From: an uncultured Rhodospirillaceae bacterium
GTDB lineage: Bacteria > Pseudomonadota > Alphaproteobacteria > Rhodospirillales > Casp-alpha2
Length of the DNA stretch: 64,000 nucleotides
Assembly (NCBI GenBank): GCA_913030825.1
Contig: CAJWCU010000004.1
Coordinates: forward strand, 172,103-236,102
Direction of reading: 5' to 3'
A program made the position numbers and the translations under genes. The notes under the pieces are model-generated. The model was given only the letters and a program-made list of their open reading frames with translations, had not been told where the DNA came from and did no database searches. Shown in pieces: positions 61,516 to 64,000 of this stretch; the first letter of the stretch is position 1, and each line of letters begins with the position of its first letter.

Positions 61516-61648
61516 GATGTCCTCCTGGGATGCTTTGACCGGCGGACCCTTCCGCCGGGGCATCCTACGTTTGTTGTTGCGGTCCTCGGTTCTACAACAT
61601 TTCGGACCGGCGTCGATTGCGCTGTGTCATTTGCGTGTCGCTAGCGCC

Positions 61649-61683
61649 GTATCATCGTTGATCAAAGTATCGCATTGTGATAC
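61649..61683. promoter_or_regulatory. Likely IclR operator with two GTATC-based sites
   Basis: GTATCGCATTGTGATAC at 61667-61683 is a near-perfect 17-base palindrome with 8-base arms (one mismatch). A related GTATCATCGTTGATCA precedes it at 61649-61664. Both lie in the gap between the CoA-transferase operon and the divergent IclR gene. Their size and symmetry fit the paired sites that IclR proteins bind. Confidence 0.5.
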
Positions 61684-61739
61684 AAAGTTTCTGATTGTAG
61701 AATTACATCTCAACGAAACGAGACTGTCAAGCGCCGCCC

Positions 61740-62585
61740 ATGCTCGATCTGACCGACGACGATACCCTTTCCGATATCGGCCCCGACGTAGCCGAAGACC
61801 GGCGCGGCAAGCCGTTCGTCGCTTCGGTGGGTAAATGCTTTCAGGTGCTCAAGGCGTTTCGCCGCGGTCAGACCGATTTGCGTCAGCGCGACCTGGGCCT
61901 GACGGAAATCTGCAAACTGTCGGGATTGGATAAAAGCGCGGCGCAGCGATTCTCGGAAACCCTGGTCACCTTGGGGTATCTGGAGAAAGACCCGCAGACC
62001 CGGCGCTACCGTCCGGGCATCGCGCTGATCGATTTCTATTACACCTTCATGGTCTCGCACCGCCTGGCGCAGATCGCCATGCCGATCCTGATCGAGGCGT
62101 CGAAGGTCTACGACACCACCGTCAACCTGTGTGAGCTGTCGGGCACGGACGCGATCTATACGGTCCGCATCCCGCAGGCCAAGGCGAGCTACGGCACCAT
62201 GTTGGCGGGCCGCCGGGTGCCGGCGTTCTGCACGGCGCCGGGCACGGTCATCCTCGCCAATATGCCCGAGGACGAAGCCGACGCCGTGCTCGCGGCCTCG
62301 GACCTGCGCAAGATCACCGAGCAGACCCTGACCGATATCCCCGCCCTGAAGGCGCAGATGGCAGAGGCCAGGCGCCTCGGCTATCACGTATCCGACCGCC
62401 AGTCGCAGGCCCATAACGTCTCGACGGCGGCGCCGGTGCTGCGCCTGGACGGACGGGCCGTCGCGGCGGTTCACATCCCGGGCTACGCGCCCCATTGGAA
62501 TTTGGAAAGCGTCCACGAAAAGCTGGTGCCGCTGGCCGTCGATACGGCGCGGCGCATATCCGATTCATTGACGGAGGCCATGTAA
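61740..62585 (+). CDS. IclR family transcriptional regulator
   Basis: A 281-residue regulator with an N-terminal winged helix-turn-helix at about 30-95 (VGKCFQVLKAF, DLGLTEICKLSGLDKSAAQRF) and a C-terminal effector domain at about 105-275 (ICELSGTDAIY-like NLCELSGTDAIYTVRI, LDGRAVAAVHIPG). It lies divergent from the CoA-transferase operon with palindromic sites in the gap, and 64 bases upstream of the PrpD-family gene, so it probably controls both. PcaU/IclR relatives sense small organic acids. Confidence 0.92.
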   Translation: MLDLTDDDTLSDIGPDVAEDRRGKPFVASVGKCFQVLKAFRRGQTDLRQRDLGLTEICKLSGLDKSAAQRFSETLVTLGYLEKDPQTRRYRPGIALIDFYYTFMVSHRLAQIAMPILIEASKVYDTTVNLCELSGTDAIYTVRIPQAKASYGTMLAGRRVPAFCTAPGTVILANMPEDEADAVLAASDLRKITEQTLTDIPALKAQMAEARRLGYHVSDRQSQAHNVSTAAPVLRLDGRAVAAVHIPGYAPHWNLESVHEKLVPLAVDTARRISDSLTEAM

Positions 62586-62649
62586 CGGCCGACGATTACC
62601 CCAACCCAAAAACAACAACGACAAAAGTTACCATCCGCAGGAGGACACC

Positions 62650-64000
62650 ATGCCCGATACTCATCAGACCGCCGAGCGCGGCCAAACCGAAACCCCGACC
62701 CGCGACCTGGCCGAATGGATCGCCGGTGCGTCTAGCGCCGATTTCACCGACCGCCCGCGCCGCTGGGCCAAGCACGCGATCCTCGATTGGTTCGGTGTGA
62801 CCCTGGCCGGCGCCCAGGACGAACTGGTCGACATCCTGGTTGCCGACGCCAAGGACGGCGGTGAAGAAGGGGCCGCGCGCCTGGTCGGGCGCAGCGAGAA
62901 ACTGACCCCGGCCTTCGCCGCCTTGGTCAACGGTTCCGCCTCGCACACGCTGGATTACGACGACGTCAACAAACGCCTGCACGGCCATCCGACCGTGCCC
63001 GTGGTGCCCGCCGTTCTGGCTCTCGCCGAACAGAAGGGCCTGTCGGGCCGTGACGTCATCGACGCCTTCATCGTCGGCTATGAAGCCGAATGCCAGATCG
63101 GCGAGTCCATGGGCATGAGCCATTACGATCACGGCTGGCACGCCACGGCGACCGTCGGCACCTTCGGCGCCGCCGCCGGCTGTGCCCGCCTGCTAGGCCT
63201 GAACGCCGACCAGACCGCCATGGCATTGGGCATCGCCGCAACCCAGGCGGCGGGTCTGAAATCCATGTTCGGCACGATGTGCAAGCCGCTGCACGCCGGC
63301 AAGGCCGCGATGAACGGCATGCTGGCGGCGCGCCTGGCCTCCCGCGGCTTCACCAGCCGCCCGGATTCCATCGAATGCCCGCAGGGCTTCGCCGCGACCC
63401 AATCGATGGATTTCACGCCGCTGGAATTCCGCCCGGGCGGTAACGCGCCCTATGCGGTGGAACAGAACCTGTTCAAGTATCACGCCGCCTGTTACCTGAC
63501 TCATTCGTCGATCGAAGCGGTCCGCGTCCTGCAATCGCAACACGGCTTCTCCGCCGAGGACGTCACCCGCGTGCGGACGTTGGTCGATGCCGGTCACCGC
63601 AAGGTCTGCGACATTCCGGAGCCGGAAACCGGTCTGCAGATCAAGTTCTCGATCCGCCATTGCATCGCCATGGCGCTGAACGGCATCGATACCGGCGACG
63701 ACGGCATCTACACCGCCGAGATGGCCAATCGCCCCGACCTGATGAACATGCGCCGCATGGTCGAGGTCGAAGACAAGGTCCATCCCAGCCGCCACGCGGC
63801 CGAGATCGTCATCGACCTTAAGGACGGCACCTCGCTGGTGCAGTTCTTCGACGTCGGCGTCCCGGCGGACGATCTGGAGGCCCAGGAAAAACGCCTGACC
63901 ACCAAGTTCGACCGACTGGCCGAACCCGTGGTGGGCGCCGAAAAAGCCAAACGGATCGAGGAACTGGTGCTCGGCCTGGATGAGGCCGAGGGCGTCGCGG
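62650..64000 (+). CDS. MmgE/PrpD family protein (cut by the window edge)
   Basis: 450 codons are visible and the gene runs off the right edge without a stop. The family includes 2-methylcitrate dehydratase and cis-aconitate decarboxylase, which act on tricarboxylates. Typical segments are FTDRPRRWAKHAILDWFGVTLAG, the NGSASHTLDYDDV loop near residue 97, SHYDHGWHATATVGTFGAA, KPLHAGKAAMNGMLAA, and KYHAACYLTHSSIEAV. GGAGGACACC precedes the ATG at 62650. It follows the IclR gene in the same direction and may feed an unsaturated dicarboxylate such as itaconate into the divergent CoA-transferase operon; that link is inference. Confidence 0.92.
   Translation, partial: MPDTHQTAERGQTETPTRDLAEWIAGASSADFTDRPRRWAKHAILDWFGVTLAGAQDELVDILVADAKDGGEEGAARLVGRSEKLTPAFAALVNGSASHTLDYDDVNKRLHGHPTVPVVPAVLALAEQKGLSGRDVIDAFIVGYEAECQIGESMGMSHYDHGWHATATVGTFGAAAGCARLLGLNADQTAMALGIAATQAAGLKSMFGTMCKPLHAGKAAMNGMLAARLASRGFTSRPDSIECPQGFAATQSMDFTPLEFRPGGNAPYAVEQNLFKYHAACYLTHSSIEAVRVLQSQHGFSAEDVTRVRTLVDAGHRKVCDIPEPETGLQIKFSIRHCIAMALNGIDTGDDGIYTAEMANRPDLMNMRRMVEVEDKVHPSRHAAEIVIDLKDGTSLVQFFDVGVPADDLEAQEKRLTTKFDRLAEPVVGAEKAKRIEELVLGLDEAEGVA

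Overview
The window looks like the chromosome of a free-living, high-GC alphaproteobacterium, probably of the Rhodospirillales type. The main evidence is gene order: murA, hisG, hisD, a UPF0262 gene, a low-molecular-weight phosphatase, then infA, maf, an RNase E/G gene, yacG and tRNA-Phe. That order is characteristic of Alphaproteobacteria. FixJ-type regulation, a PAS-bearing soluble chemoreceptor and many organic-acid and sulfonate genes fit a motile heterotroph. No rRNA, IS element, prophage or CRISPR array is visible.

Region 1 (1-10.2 kb) is mostly core: an Ala-rich coiled-coil protein, tRNA-Thr(GGT), a divergent argininosuccinate-lyase paralogue, murA, a phytanoyl-CoA dioxygenase-like enzyme with an alpha/beta hydrolase, then hisG-hisD-UPF0262-phosphatase. 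Region 2 (10.2-19.0 kb) interrupts the usual phosphatase-infA junction. It holds a secreted protein, a rare methyltransferase/ATP-grasp fusion with a tiny membrane protein upstream, a second small secreted protein, a LysR regulator and a signalling group (FixJ-like regulator, double-PAS chemoreceptor, PAS histidine kinase). Region 3 (19.1-21.8 kb) resumes the core with infA-maf-rng-yacG-tRNA-Phe.

Region 4 (21.8-47.6 kb) is accessory catabolism. A TPP enzyme/SDR/VOC operon lies opposite a carboxymuconolactone-decarboxylase-family gene. Next is a LysR-controlled operon encoding a TauD-type dioxygenase, a di-heme cytochrome b-like membrane protein and a molybdenum enzyme fused to a four-cluster ferredoxin. 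Then come a GntR regulator, a sulfatase, a phosphosulfolactate-synthase homologue and a BisC/TorA-type molybdoenzyme. Last are a HAD hydrolase, a second TauD enzyme in an operon with a taurine-type ABC importer, a DUF3604 protein and a flavoprotein. My reading is that this is an organosulfur island: sulfonate or sulfate-ester uptake, oxygenolytic release of sulfite, and sulfite oxidation into the quinone pool or refixation onto a C3 unit. The substrates are inferred, not shown.

Region 5 (47.6-54.6 kb) is the widespread but poorly understood transglutaminase / circularly permuted ATP-grasp-alpha-E / DUF2126 trio. Region 6 (54.7-64 kb) carries a zeta-class GST, a FadR-type regulator, a class II aldolase, and an operon of CaiB CoA-transferase, enoyl-CoA hydratase, HMG-CoA lyase and acyl-CoA dehydrogenase. 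This operon lies opposite an IclR regulator and an MmgE/PrpD gene that runs off the right edge. It suggests CoA-dependent breakdown of a branched dicarboxylate.

The most unusual items are the TauD / di-heme b / fused Mo-Fe-S operon, a phased array of four C(T/G)AT(A/C)TAG boxes between the ABC importer and DUF3604 genes, and the methyltransferase-ATP-grasp fusion locus.
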